A stretch of DNA of 34,200 nt from Eubacteriales bacterium (GTDB taxonomy: Bacteria; Bacillota_A; Clostridia; Lachnospirales; Lachnospiraceae). Shown piece after piece: positions 15,190-22,087 of this stretch. The stretch's first letter is position 1, and the number at the start of each line of letters is the position of its first letter. The DNA is taken from assembly GCA_030527765.1 (NCBI GenBank), contig JAUNAE010000004.1:1-34200 (forward strand). Reading direction: 5' to 3'. The position numbers were made by a program, and so were the translations under genes. The notes below the pieces were generated by a model that saw nothing but the letters and a program-made list of their open reading frames with translations, had not been told where the DNA came from and made no database searches.

Positions 15190-15410
15190 TAGACCCTTTC
15201 TGACACCTGGGACTCTCTGATATGTTTGAAAAGAATTTTCTCTCCTTCTACCAGAGCAAAAATGTCATAGGAAGGCTCTTCCTGCTGTTCTGAAGTTCCA
15301 TTGGCATCTACCACATAGACAACCCCTTCATAAGTCTTCAGAACTCCTTCTTGAGATTCAAAAGTGAACTTCACCTGTTGCTCCTGCTTAAATTTCGGAT
15401 TTCCGATCAT
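15189..15410 (-). CDS. Small conserved-looking protein of unknown function
   Basis: A 73-residue protein starting MIGNPKFKQEQQVKFTFE and rich in alternating beta-type residues, with EPSYDIFALVEGEKILFKHIRE near the end. The pattern suggests a small SH3-like barrel, but I do not recognise a named family. I chose ATG 15410 over an in-frame ATG at 15455 because AAAGGGG sits 7 nt upstream of it and because it starts just after the HD gene stop (gap 16 bp). Its TAA overlaps the start of the SGNH protein gene by 1 bp, so it is co-translated with it. Confidence 0.7.
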   Translation of the reverse strand: MIGNPKFKQEQQVKFTFESQEGVLKTYEGVVYVVDANGTSEQQEEPSYDIFALVEGEKILFKHIRESQVSERV

Positions 15411-15426
15411 GCATATCCCCTTTCCC

Positions 15427-15972
15427 TTAATCCTGAAATGTACGAAGCGCCTCAATTGTGCGGGTAATCAATTCCTCCAGACTCCATCCGAGCATATCTG
15501 CTCCGCGCTGAATCACCTGGCGGTCACACCCTGCCGCAAAACCTTTGGCCTTGTACTTCTTCTTTACTGATTTTAATTCCAGATCCTGCACGCTCTTTGA
15601 AGGTCTCATCAGAACCACTGCACCAATCAGACCGGTGAGCTCATCCACTGCATAGAGAACTTTTTCCATTTCATGCTCCGGCTGAATATCCACAGTAATT
15701 CCATACCCGTGACTCGCCGTCGCATGAATGATTCTCTCATCAATGCCTCGCTCTCTCATAATCTCCTGACTCTTAATACAGTGTTCCTCCGGAAACTGTT
15801 CAAAATCCAGATCGTGAAGCAGACCGACAATGCCCCAGAATTCTTTCTCTTCTCCGTATCCCAGCGCATCTGCGAAATACATCATTGTCTTCTCTACAAT
15901 CTGTCCATGTTCCAGATGAAACTCATCCTGATTATACTCTGTTAATAACTCCCATGCCTCTTCTCGTGTCAT
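15427..15972 (-). CDS. HD-domain hydrolase
   Basis: A 181-residue cytoplasmic HD-superfamily phosphohydrolase. H22 (HLEHGQIVEKTM) and the H53-D54 doublet in GLLHDLDFEQFP give the metal ligands, with a later H in HATASHGYG and an aspartate in AVDELTGLIGAVVLMRPSKS. Sequences of this form are common in Clostridia as uncharacterised HD hydrolases. AAGGATGG lies 6 nt before the ATG. It is first of four tightly spaced genes and is preceded by a promoter at 16042-16071. Its relation to the surface hydrolase and aminotransferase downstream is unclear. Confidence 0.85.
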   Translation of the reverse strand: MTREEAWELLTEYNQDEFHLEHGQIVEKTMMYFADALGYGEEKEFWGIVGLLHDLDFEQFPEEHCIKSQEIMRERGIDERIIHATASHGYGITVDIQPEHEMEKVLYAVDELTGLIGAVVLMRPSKSVQDLELKSVKKKYKAKGFAAGCDRQVIQRGADMLGWSLEELITRTIEALRTFQD

Positions 15973-16041
15973 TTGTATCCATCCTTCATATTGCGTATAA
16001 GTAATCCGCGAAATCTAATTTCATAAGTGTCTTTGGATAAT

Positions 16042-16071
16042 ATTTTACCACTCCGTCTCATACCTCGTCAA
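16042..16071 (-). promoter_or_regulatory. Promoter of the HD/SGNH/aminotransferase unit
   Basis: On minus, TTGACG (16066-16071), an 18-bp spacer and TAAAAT (16042-16047), about 70 bp before the HD gene start. Confidence 0.55.
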
Positions 16072-16113
16072 TGAAACCTGTGCGGTTCGACAGTATTCGT
16101 CGGTACATACTGC

Positions 16114-16223
16114 TGCCGAACTCTGCGATCCACCGGAGGCTCATCTCAGTCGGGGATTTAGACCCCCACTGAGACTAATTTGTTATCCCCCACTTATAGA
16201 AGATGGGGGTCTCCCCGACTGAG
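16114..16223. repeat. Structured intergenic repeat, copy 2 (inverted)
   Basis: The head at 16145-16223 is the reverse complement of the head at 2579-2656 and differs from it by a single C insertion. Part of the tail (16114-16144) matches the other copies as far as GCAGAGTTCGGC and then stops. It lies in the intergenic region 15973-16345 between the divergent HD and membrane-protein promoters. Confidence 0.85.
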
Positions 16224-16297
16224 GTGAACTTCTTCTGTAATTGAATAATAATAACCGATGATTCGCACTGTCTATTCTAAAATTCTCTGAAATCTAG

Positions 16298-16303
16298 TAT
16301 AAT
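16298..16303 (+). promoter_or_regulatory. -10 box before the membrane-anchored protein gene
   Basis: TATAAT at 16298-16303 lies 43 bp before the ATG. The best -35 at 17-bp spacing is TTCTAA, which is weak. Confidence 0.5.
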
Positions 16304-16345
16304 GGGCTTATCTGAAAACAAACGCCTCACAGGCAAAGGAGCTCT

Positions 16346-17230
16346 ATGAAAAAATTTACAGCCATTGTCATCGTCTGTATTCTATTGGGAATTTTCTTCA
16401 TGAACCGCGATAAAGACGATGAACCCCAACTTACCGCTGAACGATGTCAGGAACAAATCGACCAGGCATACGAACTTTATAAAGTAGAATACTTTGAGCC
16501 TTTCATGGAACAGCTGCGAGAAGAAACCGGACTTTCTGATCTTTCCGCATCTCTGGGACCATGGTACGTTCCCGAACCTTTTCAATATAATTATACTTAC
16601 GGCAACTACCAGAAAATCTGTTGTGACATTGAGGATCTTACCAGTAATCAGATCCACGAGTATTACGAAGAATTCTCCCGAAACTCTTCTAGCGAAGAAA
16701 AAAAAGAATCTTCGTTTCACTCTGCCATGGATGCTCTTTTTCAAGACAGAATCTCCGACCAAACCGGAATCTATTGTTTTGACGACCTGGAGGTTACTGT
16801 GAACTCACATAAAAGCGGCATAACTTCTCCCAAAGATCTTCCGGAAATTCAGATTTATTGTCCCTCGGATCAAAACACCTATTTTATTCGTTCTGATGGT
16901 TACTACAATTTCATAACCGTCGGTCATGGTACGGCGCCTCGCACCGGTCATGTGGTACAGATCAATCCGACACCGACACCAACACCTACGCCGAGACCGA
17001 CTCCAACACCTACGCATGCCCCATCGACCTCCGGTGGAAACGGATCTTATCCTTCCTACCTGCTCCCATACTTGAACAGGTATAACTCTCATTCCTCTCG
17101 ATACGATGATGCCGATGATTATGCGGCAGAATACGCAGATGAGTATGCCAGTGAATACGGCGACTGGGATGACGCTTATGACGACGGCTGGGATGAATAT
17201 TGGGATGAGTCCGGCGATTATGACGACTGA
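16346..17230 (+). CDS. Membrane-anchored protein with Pro-Thr linker and acidic Tyr/Trp tail
   Basis: A 294-residue protein with a single N-terminal transmembrane anchor (about residues 3-19, FTAIVIVCILLGIFFM). An extracellular domain without a recognised fold runs to about 205. A PTPTPTPTPRPTPTPT linker follows, then a Ser/Gly/Tyr stretch and a low-complexity tail of about 45 residues made of Asp, Glu, Tyr, Trp and Ala. CAAAGGAG lies before ATG 16346. The TGA stop and the last Asp codon lie inside the start of repeat copy 3 (GACTGAG), and inverted repeat copies bracket the gene. The tail could bind cations or cell-wall material; no function can be assigned. Confidence 0.7.
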   Translation: MKKFTAIVIVCILLGIFFMNRDKDDEPQLTAERCQEQIDQAYELYKVEYFEPFMEQLREETGLSDLSASLGPWYVPEPFQYNYTYGNYQKICCDIEDLTSNQIHEYYEEFSRNSSSEEKKESSFHSAMDALFQDRISDQTGIYCFDDLEVTVNSHKSGITSPKDLPEIQIYCPSDQNTYFIRSDGYYNFITVGHGTAPRTGHVVQINPTPTPTPTPRPTPTPTHAPSTSGGNGSYPSYLLPYLNRYNSHSSRYDDADDYAAEYADEYASEYGDWDDAYDDGWDEYWDESGDYDD

Positions 17231-17325
17231 GATCAGCCTCTGGCGGATCGCAGAGTTCGGCAGAAGAAAGTTGCTTCGCAACTGCCGAACTCGCACGCGA
17301 ATCTTCTTACGAGATTCGCGATTTA
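17225..17325. repeat. Structured intergenic repeat, copy 3 (tail only)
   Basis: It begins at GACTGAG, the right arm of the head stem, and continues with the full tail: GAGTTCGGCA/TGCCGAACTC and CGCGAATCT/AGATTCGCG hairpins, ending ATTTA. By eye it differs from the tail of copy 1 at about four of 101 positions. The head is absent. It overlaps the last two codons of the preceding gene. Confidence 0.85.
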
Positions 17326-17368
17326 TTTTCAAAACGAAATTTTCTGTAATGTCACAGAAATAACTAAC

Positions 17369-17412
17369 AAAAAAATGGCAGTTCTGCTTAACTTGCAGTT
17401 CTGCCATTTTTT
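17369..17412. terminator. Bidirectional terminator
   Basis: AAAAAATGGCAG and CTGCCATTTTTT form the outer stem and CTGC/GCAG the inner stem. It serves both the membrane-protein gene (plus) and the Ldh-family gene (minus). Two smaller hairpins flank it: TTTCTGT/ACAGAAA at 17341-17360, and GTTACtGTTCAC/GTGAACtGTAAC at 17456-17482, which touches the Ldh stop codon. Confidence 0.9.
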
Positions 17413-17481
17413 ACGCTTGTTATAGTCTTTATTTTGTTCGGCTATGATATTTCTCGTTACTGTTCACTCCGTGAACTGTAA

Positions 17482-18600
17482 CTATTTCTCAAACGGGAAC
17501 TTGAACTGGGTCAGTCCGTATGCGTCCCTCATTTCAACAAATTCCTTCTGTACTGCATCTGTGATCGGAACACCTTTGTCCTTGCGATACATCCACACAT
17601 CGTATTCCTTCTCACCTGCGGTATAGATTCGCTCCTGTCCCGGTGCCTTCTCAGAATTACGAAGAGCTCTCAGAATGTCTCCCGCTGTCTTTTTGAATGC
17701 CTCTGCGCCCATGAACGCTTCTGTATCAATTGCAATGAAGAAATGACCAAGATGATACGGGCGAATCTTTCCATTCTCATCTTTTCCTTCCAGATCTTTC
17801 AGGAAGATTCCGGACTGTAATGCTGCAGACAGAATTTCCACAACTGCTGCGTAGCCATATCCTTTGTATCCGCCAAGAGTCTCTCCGATTCCTCCAAGCG
17901 GAGCCAGAGCTGCCTTATTGCTTCGGATATCTTTCAGAATCTGAACAGAATCTGTCATTGTACTTCCATCTCTTGCAATAACCATTCCGGCAGGAGTGTC
18001 ATGACCAATGCGGGCATAATACTCAATCTTGCCATTCTGCGTAATGGATGTTGCACAATCCAGCATGAACGGGAACGGCTCATCTGTAGGAATTCCAAAA
18101 GTCAGAGGATTGGTTCCCATCATATTCTCTACACCAAATGTAGGAGCGATAGACGGTCTTGCATTCGTACCGGTAATTCCAATCATATTTTCCTTCGCAG
18201 CAAGTCCTGCCCAGTATCCGGCGATTCCGTAATGAGAGGAATTTCGCACGGCAACCATACCCATGCCATACTTCCGTGCTTTTTCCATACACATATCCAT
18301 GGCCTTTTTGCTGACAACCATACCCATTCCGTCATTTGCATCCAGAACCGCTGTTGTAGGTGTTTCTTTCAGAATGTCTATTTTCGTCACTGGATTCAGA
18401 ATGCCTGCTTTAATGCGGTCAATATAAATTGGTTTGAAACGATTGCATCCGTGACTCTCAATTCCTCTTCGATCACTCTCAAGAAGCACGTCTGCACACA
18501 GTCTTGCATCCTCTTCCGGAACACCTTCCTTCACAAACACCGCAGTCATAAAGTCGTCCACTAACTGCCATGGTACAAAGGGTCTTGTCTCTTTTTCCAT
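17482..18600 (-). CDS. Ldh-family NAD(P)-dependent dehydrogenase (malate/lactate/ureidoglycolate type)
   Basis: A 372-residue cytoplasmic oxidoreductase of the type-2 malate/L-lactate dehydrogenase family, unrelated to classical LDH. Hallmarks are DRRGIESHGCNRF, VAVRNSSHYGIAGYWAGLA with the conserved His, GTNPLTFGIPT, and GGYKGYGYAAVVEILSAAL. The ATG at 18600 is chosen over upstream in-frame ATGs because GGAGG sits 8 nt before it; ATG 18606 is only 2 nt from that site. Substrate specificity (malate, sulfolactate, ureidoglycolate or another 2-hydroxyacid) cannot be read from the sequence, and no allantoin genes lie nearby. Confidence 0.9.
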   Translation of the reverse strand: MEKETRPFVPWQLVDDFMTAVFVKEGVPEEDARLCADVLLESDRRGIESHGCNRFKPIYIDRIKAGILNPVTKIDILKETPTTAVLDANDGMGMVVSKKAMDMCMEKARKYGMGMVAVRNSSHYGIAGYWAGLAAKENMIGITGTNARPSIAPTFGVENMMGTNPLTFGIPTDEPFPFMLDCATSITQNGKIEYYARIGHDTPAGMVIARDGSTMTDSVQILKDIRSNKAALAPLGGIGETLGGYKGYGYAAVVEILSAALQSGIFLKDLEGKDENGKIRPYHLGHFFIAIDTEAFMGAEAFKKTAGDILRALRNSEKAPGQERIYTAGEKEYDVWMYRKDKGVPITDAVQKEFVEMRDAYGLTQFKFPFEK

Positions 18601-18690
18601 CCTCATATCCTCCGTAATTTTTTTAAGGAGCTTCCTCTCCTTATTTCCCTGCATTTCAGCCTTGCAGGACATCGAATTTTTCATACCATT

Positions 18691-18718
18691 ATTGTACCAT
18701 TTCTATCTATAATTACAA
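18691..18718 (-). promoter_or_regulatory. Promoter of the Ldh-family gene
   Basis: On minus, TTGTAA (18713-18718), a 16-bp spacer and TACAAT (18691-18696), about 90 bp before the start at 18600. The leader contains the hairpin AAGGAG-AGGAAG-CTCCTT. Confidence 0.55.
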
Positions 18719-18729
18719 TAATATTCGTG

Positions 18730-19731
18730 TCACGGATGGCAATTTCCGCAGGGCTCATAGTGCATATCCTTCATCAATGTTTCCCTGCTTCCCGTAAATT
18801 CCTGCTTGTTTTTTTCCTTCATCTGACCAACACTGCTGCAGGAAGGCAGATGAAATCTTTTCGTATTTGTATTCAAAATATACGTGCTTTCTTCGTTCTC
18901 CTGCGAAGATGCCCAAGCTTCACTGTCTCTCGAAAAATCGCTCTGCTCTGCACCTTTCTGTGTCTCATTCCCGGCTGCCGCCTCTGAGACTTCACCTGCG
19001 CTTCCATCTCCGAGAGCACTGTCTCCTGTGCTGTAATCTATCACAATTCCCGGCTGAACATTATAACAATACACATGGAATTCCAATCCTTCTCCGTGAT
19101 CTTCTACAGACTTCGCTTCCATTTCCACGCCTCTTGCGACAAGATCATCTCCTTCATAGACAGGTGTCACGCGATACAAAACATGATGATCTGTTTCCGT
19201 CACATAATCATAAACCTTATTTTCAAAGGGAAGCATTCCTGAAACATTCATATATCTTGTTCCGGTAATGAGATTCAATTCATTTGCATTTTCACCGGAA
19301 AGCTGATAGCCGATCAGATGACACCGGTTGTAAAGATACCTGTCTTCAATCACATCATACTTCACCGTATGCCACCCGGATGGCTTCACCGGTCCAATCG
19401 CTCCACGCTCTTCTGTCGGCATCAATTCCTCACAGATATTCGCATATGCCGCACCACATCGTCCCAGAGAATCCAGTGCACTGTAAAATTCAAATGACTC
19501 TGTCGTCAGATCCGTTTCTTCAAAATCGGCCCGATTCCCCTGAATCTCCACATAAGGCTCTCCGGAGTACGCCGGTATTTCCGACAGTGTCACTCCCTGC
19601 ACACATCTGCTTCTCAGACACAAAAGCAGCACTGCTCCCAGAATCAATAATCCGCTTCCTTGTCTTTTTCTCTGTATATTCAACTTTTCTCTTTTCAAGA
19701 AATCCCCAAATCCTTTCATCTTTTGCTTCAC
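18730..19731 (-). CDS. Membrane-anchored DNA/RNA non-specific endonuclease
   Basis: A 333-residue beta-beta-alpha-metal nuclease anchored by one N-terminal transmembrane helix (about 27-40), acting outside the membrane. The catalytic block is LYNRCHLIGYQLSGENANEL with His138 as likely general base, followed by NLITGTRYMNVSGMLPFEN. These match DNA-entry nucleases of the EndA type. A flexible linker (about 235-285) leads to a C-terminal Cys-bearing module, FHLPSCSSVG ... YEPCGNCHP, similar to the Ada-like metal-binding domain often attached to such nucleases. Starts possible at GTG 19731 or ATG 19719; neither has a strong ribosome site. Roles in DNA uptake or nucleotide scavenging are inferred. 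Confidence 0.9.
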   Translation of the reverse strand: MKQKMKGFGDFLKREKLNIQRKRQGSGLLILGAVLLLCLRSRCVQGVTLSEIPAYSGEPYVEIQGNRADFEETDLTTESFEFYSALDSLGRCGAAYANICEELMPTEERGAIGPVKPSGWHTVKYDVIEDRYLYNRCHLIGYQLSGENANELNLITGTRYMNVSGMLPFENKVYDYVTETDHHVLYRVTPVYEGDDLVARGVEMEAKSVEDHGEGLEFHVYCYNVQPGIVIDYSTGDSALGDGSAGEVSEAAAGNETQKGAEQSDFSRDSEAWASSQENEESTYILNTNTKRFHLPSCSSVGQMKEKNKQEFTGSRETLMKDMHYEPCGNCHP

Positions 19732-19755
19732 ATCTGCTGCGCAGATATCGAAATT

Positions 19756-19761
19756 ATTATA
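19756..19761 (-). promoter_or_regulatory. -10 box of the nuclease gene
   Basis: TATAAT on minus, about 25 bp before GTG 19731, with a weak -35 (TGTAAA at 16-bp spacing). The small dyad ATCTGC-GCA-GCAGAT lies between it and the start. Confidence 0.45.
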
Positions 19762-19833
19762 CCCCAGATTCGCGAAATTTACATGCCCTGTAATAGGCGT
19801 GTGTGTTGTGGCACAAGGTTGCGATACAAGGAT

Positions 19834-19863
19834 TTGACTGCACGTGACGTGCAGGTCTACAGT
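19834..19863 (+). promoter_or_regulatory. MerR-type promoter/operator
   Basis: TTGACT (19834-19839) and TACAGT (19858-19863) are separated by 18 bp. The perfect dyad CTGCACGTGACGTGCAG (19838-19854) overlaps the -35 and fills most of the spacer. A dyad inside a slightly long spacer directly upstream of a MerR gene is the standard arrangement for autoregulation by this family. Confidence 0.7.
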
Positions 19864-19881
19864 TTCAGGGAGGTAATAAAA

Positions 19882-20226
19882 ATGGCGGTAGAAAAAATGG
19901 CAGAGAAAACATTACGCGAAATATGTTCAGAAACAGGTGCATCCCGGCGGGCTGTCCAGGGATACGAAAAAGCCGGTCTGGTCTCAGCAGTCGGCACAAA
20001 TAAATACGGTCATCTTCTATATGATGAAACCGGACGGGATCGAATTTCAAAAATCTATTTCTTCCAGCGAATCGGTTTTTCCATTCGGGAAATTCGGGAA
20101 CTGCTGAATGCTCCCACAGCTCAGCAAAAGGAACTTCTTTATCAGCAGATTCACAAACTGGAGGCTCGGCAGGAGGAACTTCAGGAGCTGATTCTCCAGA
20201 CTCACAAATACATAGATACACTCTAA
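19882..20226 (+). CDS. MerR-family transcriptional regulator (short, solo)
   Basis: A 114-residue regulator with the winged helix-turn-helix of the MerR family: TLREICSETGASRRAVQGYE, then the wing and the FFQRIGFSIREIRELLN helix, ending in a short dimerisation helix (QQIHKLEARQEELQELIL). No effector-binding domain or metal-ligand Cys pattern is present, so the signal is unknown. GGGAGG lies 8 nt before ATG 19882, which rules out longer in-frame starts. It is divergent from the nuclease gene and is preceded by a dyad-spacer promoter. No obvious target other than itself is seen. Confidence 0.88.
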   Translation: MAVEKMAEKTLREICSETGASRRAVQGYEKAGLVSAVGTNKYGHLLYDETGRDRISKIYFFQRIGFSIREIRELLNAPTAQQKELLYQQIHKLEARQEELQELILQTHKYIDTL

Positions 20227-20260
20227 CCTGAACCCACACACTACACGCCTGAATACTTAC

Positions 20261-20342
20261 TCATGCCCTGGCTCACGATTCGTTTTCACTACTAACTGGC
20301 ATCAGGACTTTTGTCAGCTTCGCTGACACCTCATGCCCTGGC
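20261..20342 (+). repeat. Pair of 12-bp direct repeats
   Basis: TCATGCCCTGGC occurs at 20261-20272 and again at 20331-20342, 70 bp apart, with a TGTCAGC-TTC-GCTGACA hairpin (20304-20320) between them. The second copy ends just before the ribosome site of the zinc-ribbon gene. Confidence 0.5.
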
Positions 20343-20356
20343 AAAGGAGGTTTTTT

Positions 20357-21964
20357 ATGTTTTGTAAAAATTGTGGCAAAGAACTGGCAGAAGGCAGCAA
20401 ATTCTGCCCATTCTGTGGGGATCCCCAATCCACAGAATCTAACGTGCGTACCGTTCACCTGCGCTGCAAAGACTGCGGCGGTATTATGGAAGCAAATCCG
20501 GATACGCAGGAAATGCAATGTCCATTCTGCGGAAGCAGAGAACTCATTCTGGACAGTGACGAAGTCGCCGCACAAAAAATCAGAAGCAGCACCTACAAAG
20601 AAATTGAAATGGCCAAGCTTCAACAGGAAAAAGAAAATCAGGTTCATGCCCGGGAACGTTCTGAGCAGGAAGAAAAAAAGGCCGACCGCAAAGCTTACCA
20701 GAAGAGTTTTCTCAGCAAACTGACGATTGTTTTCCTGTTTCTCAGTGCCCTTATGGCTTTTGCCAGTTACAACAATCATCGGACTCTCGGAGCGTTGATC
20801 GCCGGCGCCCAGGCCATTCTGTTTGCATGTTCCTGGATGATGGGAATGCAGATCCTGAAAGAAAAGCGAGCTTTTTTCCACAGGCTGATTCTGATTCTGG
20901 CATTGCTTCTGTGCATTCCTTTTGTGAGATACGGTGCCAAAGAAGCTCCCAAACGAATCTCCTGGCCTCAGGACGGTCTTGCGTCCAACCTGCCAAAGCC
21001 ATCTTCCAGATACGGAGAAATTAAGTCGAATAGCAGTGAGTATTTCCGCGCCGATCTTGATAATACAACCGAGAACAAGTACAACAGCTACCTCTCTTCC
21101 TGCAAGGAAGCAGGATACACTGTGGATGCAGTAGACGATTCCAACTCCTATTCCGCTTACAATGAAGAAGGGTACTATTTGAATCTCGACTACTATTCCT
21201 TCAATGAAAGTCTCTCCATTTCTCTGGATGCGCCACTGGTGCTGAAGGAACTCACATGGCCGGAAAGCACAACAGCCGCTCAGCTTCCTGCTCCATCCTC
21301 CTCCCTTGGCAAGATTCTCAGAGATACCGAAGATTTTCTGTCTTTGTATGTAGGTGACACTTCTGAAGAAGCATACCTTGCATATGTAGACACTTGCAAT
21401 AATGCCGGCTTCAACGTGAATTATCAAAAAGGAGACACCTATTATCGGGCTGACAATCCCGCCGGATATCATCTGTCTCTGAAGTATCAGGGATTCTCCA
21501 CTATGAAAATCACGTTGGAAGCCCCAAGCAAAATGACAGCGACCCCGGAACCTGAAAACTCTTCTGATACAGCTGTCACTGATTCTTCTGAAACATCCTC
21601 TGCCGAAACGACAGACACCGATCCTTCTACGGAATCTGAAGAATCGAAATCCGAATCTGGCAATGGGGATTCTGCTGAAAATTCAGCTCAACCGACAACA
21701 GTGGATCCTGAATTAAAAGAATTTCTGGACAGCTATGAAACTGTCATGAATTCCTATTGTGATTTCATGGAAAAGTATGACACAGCTTCCGAAACGGAAC
21801 AGCTGTCCATGAGCATCGATTACCTTCGCCTGACCGGAGAATACGCCGACATGCTCGGTAAAATGGATGCTTACGATACGTCCACAATGTCTGCTGCTGA
21901 TCTCGCCTATTACACGGAAGTCACCACTCGTGTAAATGCCAGACTTCTGCAGGTCGCTCAATAA
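20357..21964 (+). CDS. Zinc-ribbon membrane protein with two tandem modules (DUF6591-like)
   Basis: A 535-residue protein. Two zinc ribbons lie at the N-terminus: C3/C6 with C17/C20, and C37/C40 with C55/C58. A charged coiled-coil-like stretch follows (about 78-115). Three hydrophobic helices lie at about 121-137, 144-165 and 176-192. Two tandem repeats of about 90 residues come next, each opening WP and built of S-LG/YGEI, Y-x-Y-x-x-C and a GY-x-L-x-L-x-Y motif. A Ser/Thr/Glu linker and a C-terminal helical segment of about 85 residues finish it. I chose ATG 20357 because AAAGGAGG lies just upstream; 20333 has none. The domain resemblance to DUF6591 is from memory. Function unknown. Confidence 0.75.
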   Translation: MFCKNCGKELAEGSKFCPFCGDPQSTESNVRTVHLRCKDCGGIMEANPDTQEMQCPFCGSRELILDSDEVAAQKIRSSTYKEIEMAKLQQEKENQVHARERSEQEEKKADRKAYQKSFLSKLTIVFLFLSALMAFASYNNHRTLGALIAGAQAILFACSWMMGMQILKEKRAFFHRLILILALLLCIPFVRYGAKEAPKRISWPQDGLASNLPKPSSRYGEIKSNSSEYFRADLDNTTENKYNSYLSSCKEAGYTVDAVDDSNSYSAYNEEGYYLNLDYYSFNESLSISLDAPLVLKELTWPESTTAAQLPAPSSSLGKILRDTEDFLSLYVGDTSEEAYLAYVDTCNNAGFNVNYQKGDTYYRADNPAGYHLSLKYQGFSTMKITLEAPSKMTATPEPENSSDTAVTDSSETSSAETTDTDPSTESEESKSESGNGDSAENSAQPTTVDPELKEFLDSYETVMNSYCDFMEKYDTASETEQLSMSIDYLRLTGEYADMLGKMDAYDTSTMSAADLAYYTEVTTRVNARLLQVAQ

Positions 21965-22022
21965 AAAAAACCACCGTCTTCGGACATATCATTGATATGT
22001 TCCGTAAGACGGTGGTTTTTTT
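21963..22022 (+). terminator. Terminator of the zinc-ribbon protein gene
   Basis: AAACCACCGTCTT and AAGACGGTGGTTT form a long stem with CATATCATTGATATG above it, followed by T-rich sequence. The left A-run also allows use from the minus strand. Confidence 0.92.
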
Positions 22023-22027
22023 CGTAA

Positions 22028-22085
22028 CATGCCGCTTAGCGGCACTCACAAGTAGCGGAAGCGGATTGTTAGAATCCGATTGACT
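22028..22085. repeat. Interspersed repeat, inverted and diverged (copy G)
   Basis: Read on minus it begins AGTCAATCGGATTCTAACAA and continues TCCGCTTCCGCTACTTGTGA, resembling copy C. A TGCCGC-TTA-GCGGCA hairpin (22030-22044) closes it. It starts 2 bp after the stop codon of the NCS2 permease gene. Confidence 0.6.
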
Positions 22086-22087
22086 AA

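Noticed and set aside
13738..15192. Long plus-strand open frame opposite the SGNH protein gene
   Set aside because: Arg/His-rich nonsense; the minus-strand frame has a signal peptide, Big2 domains and an SGNH triad.
20273..21472. Minus-strand open frame opposite the zinc-ribbon protein gene
   Set aside because: Phe-rich reading of the complementary strand; the plus frame has ordered zinc ligands and an AAAGGAGG site.
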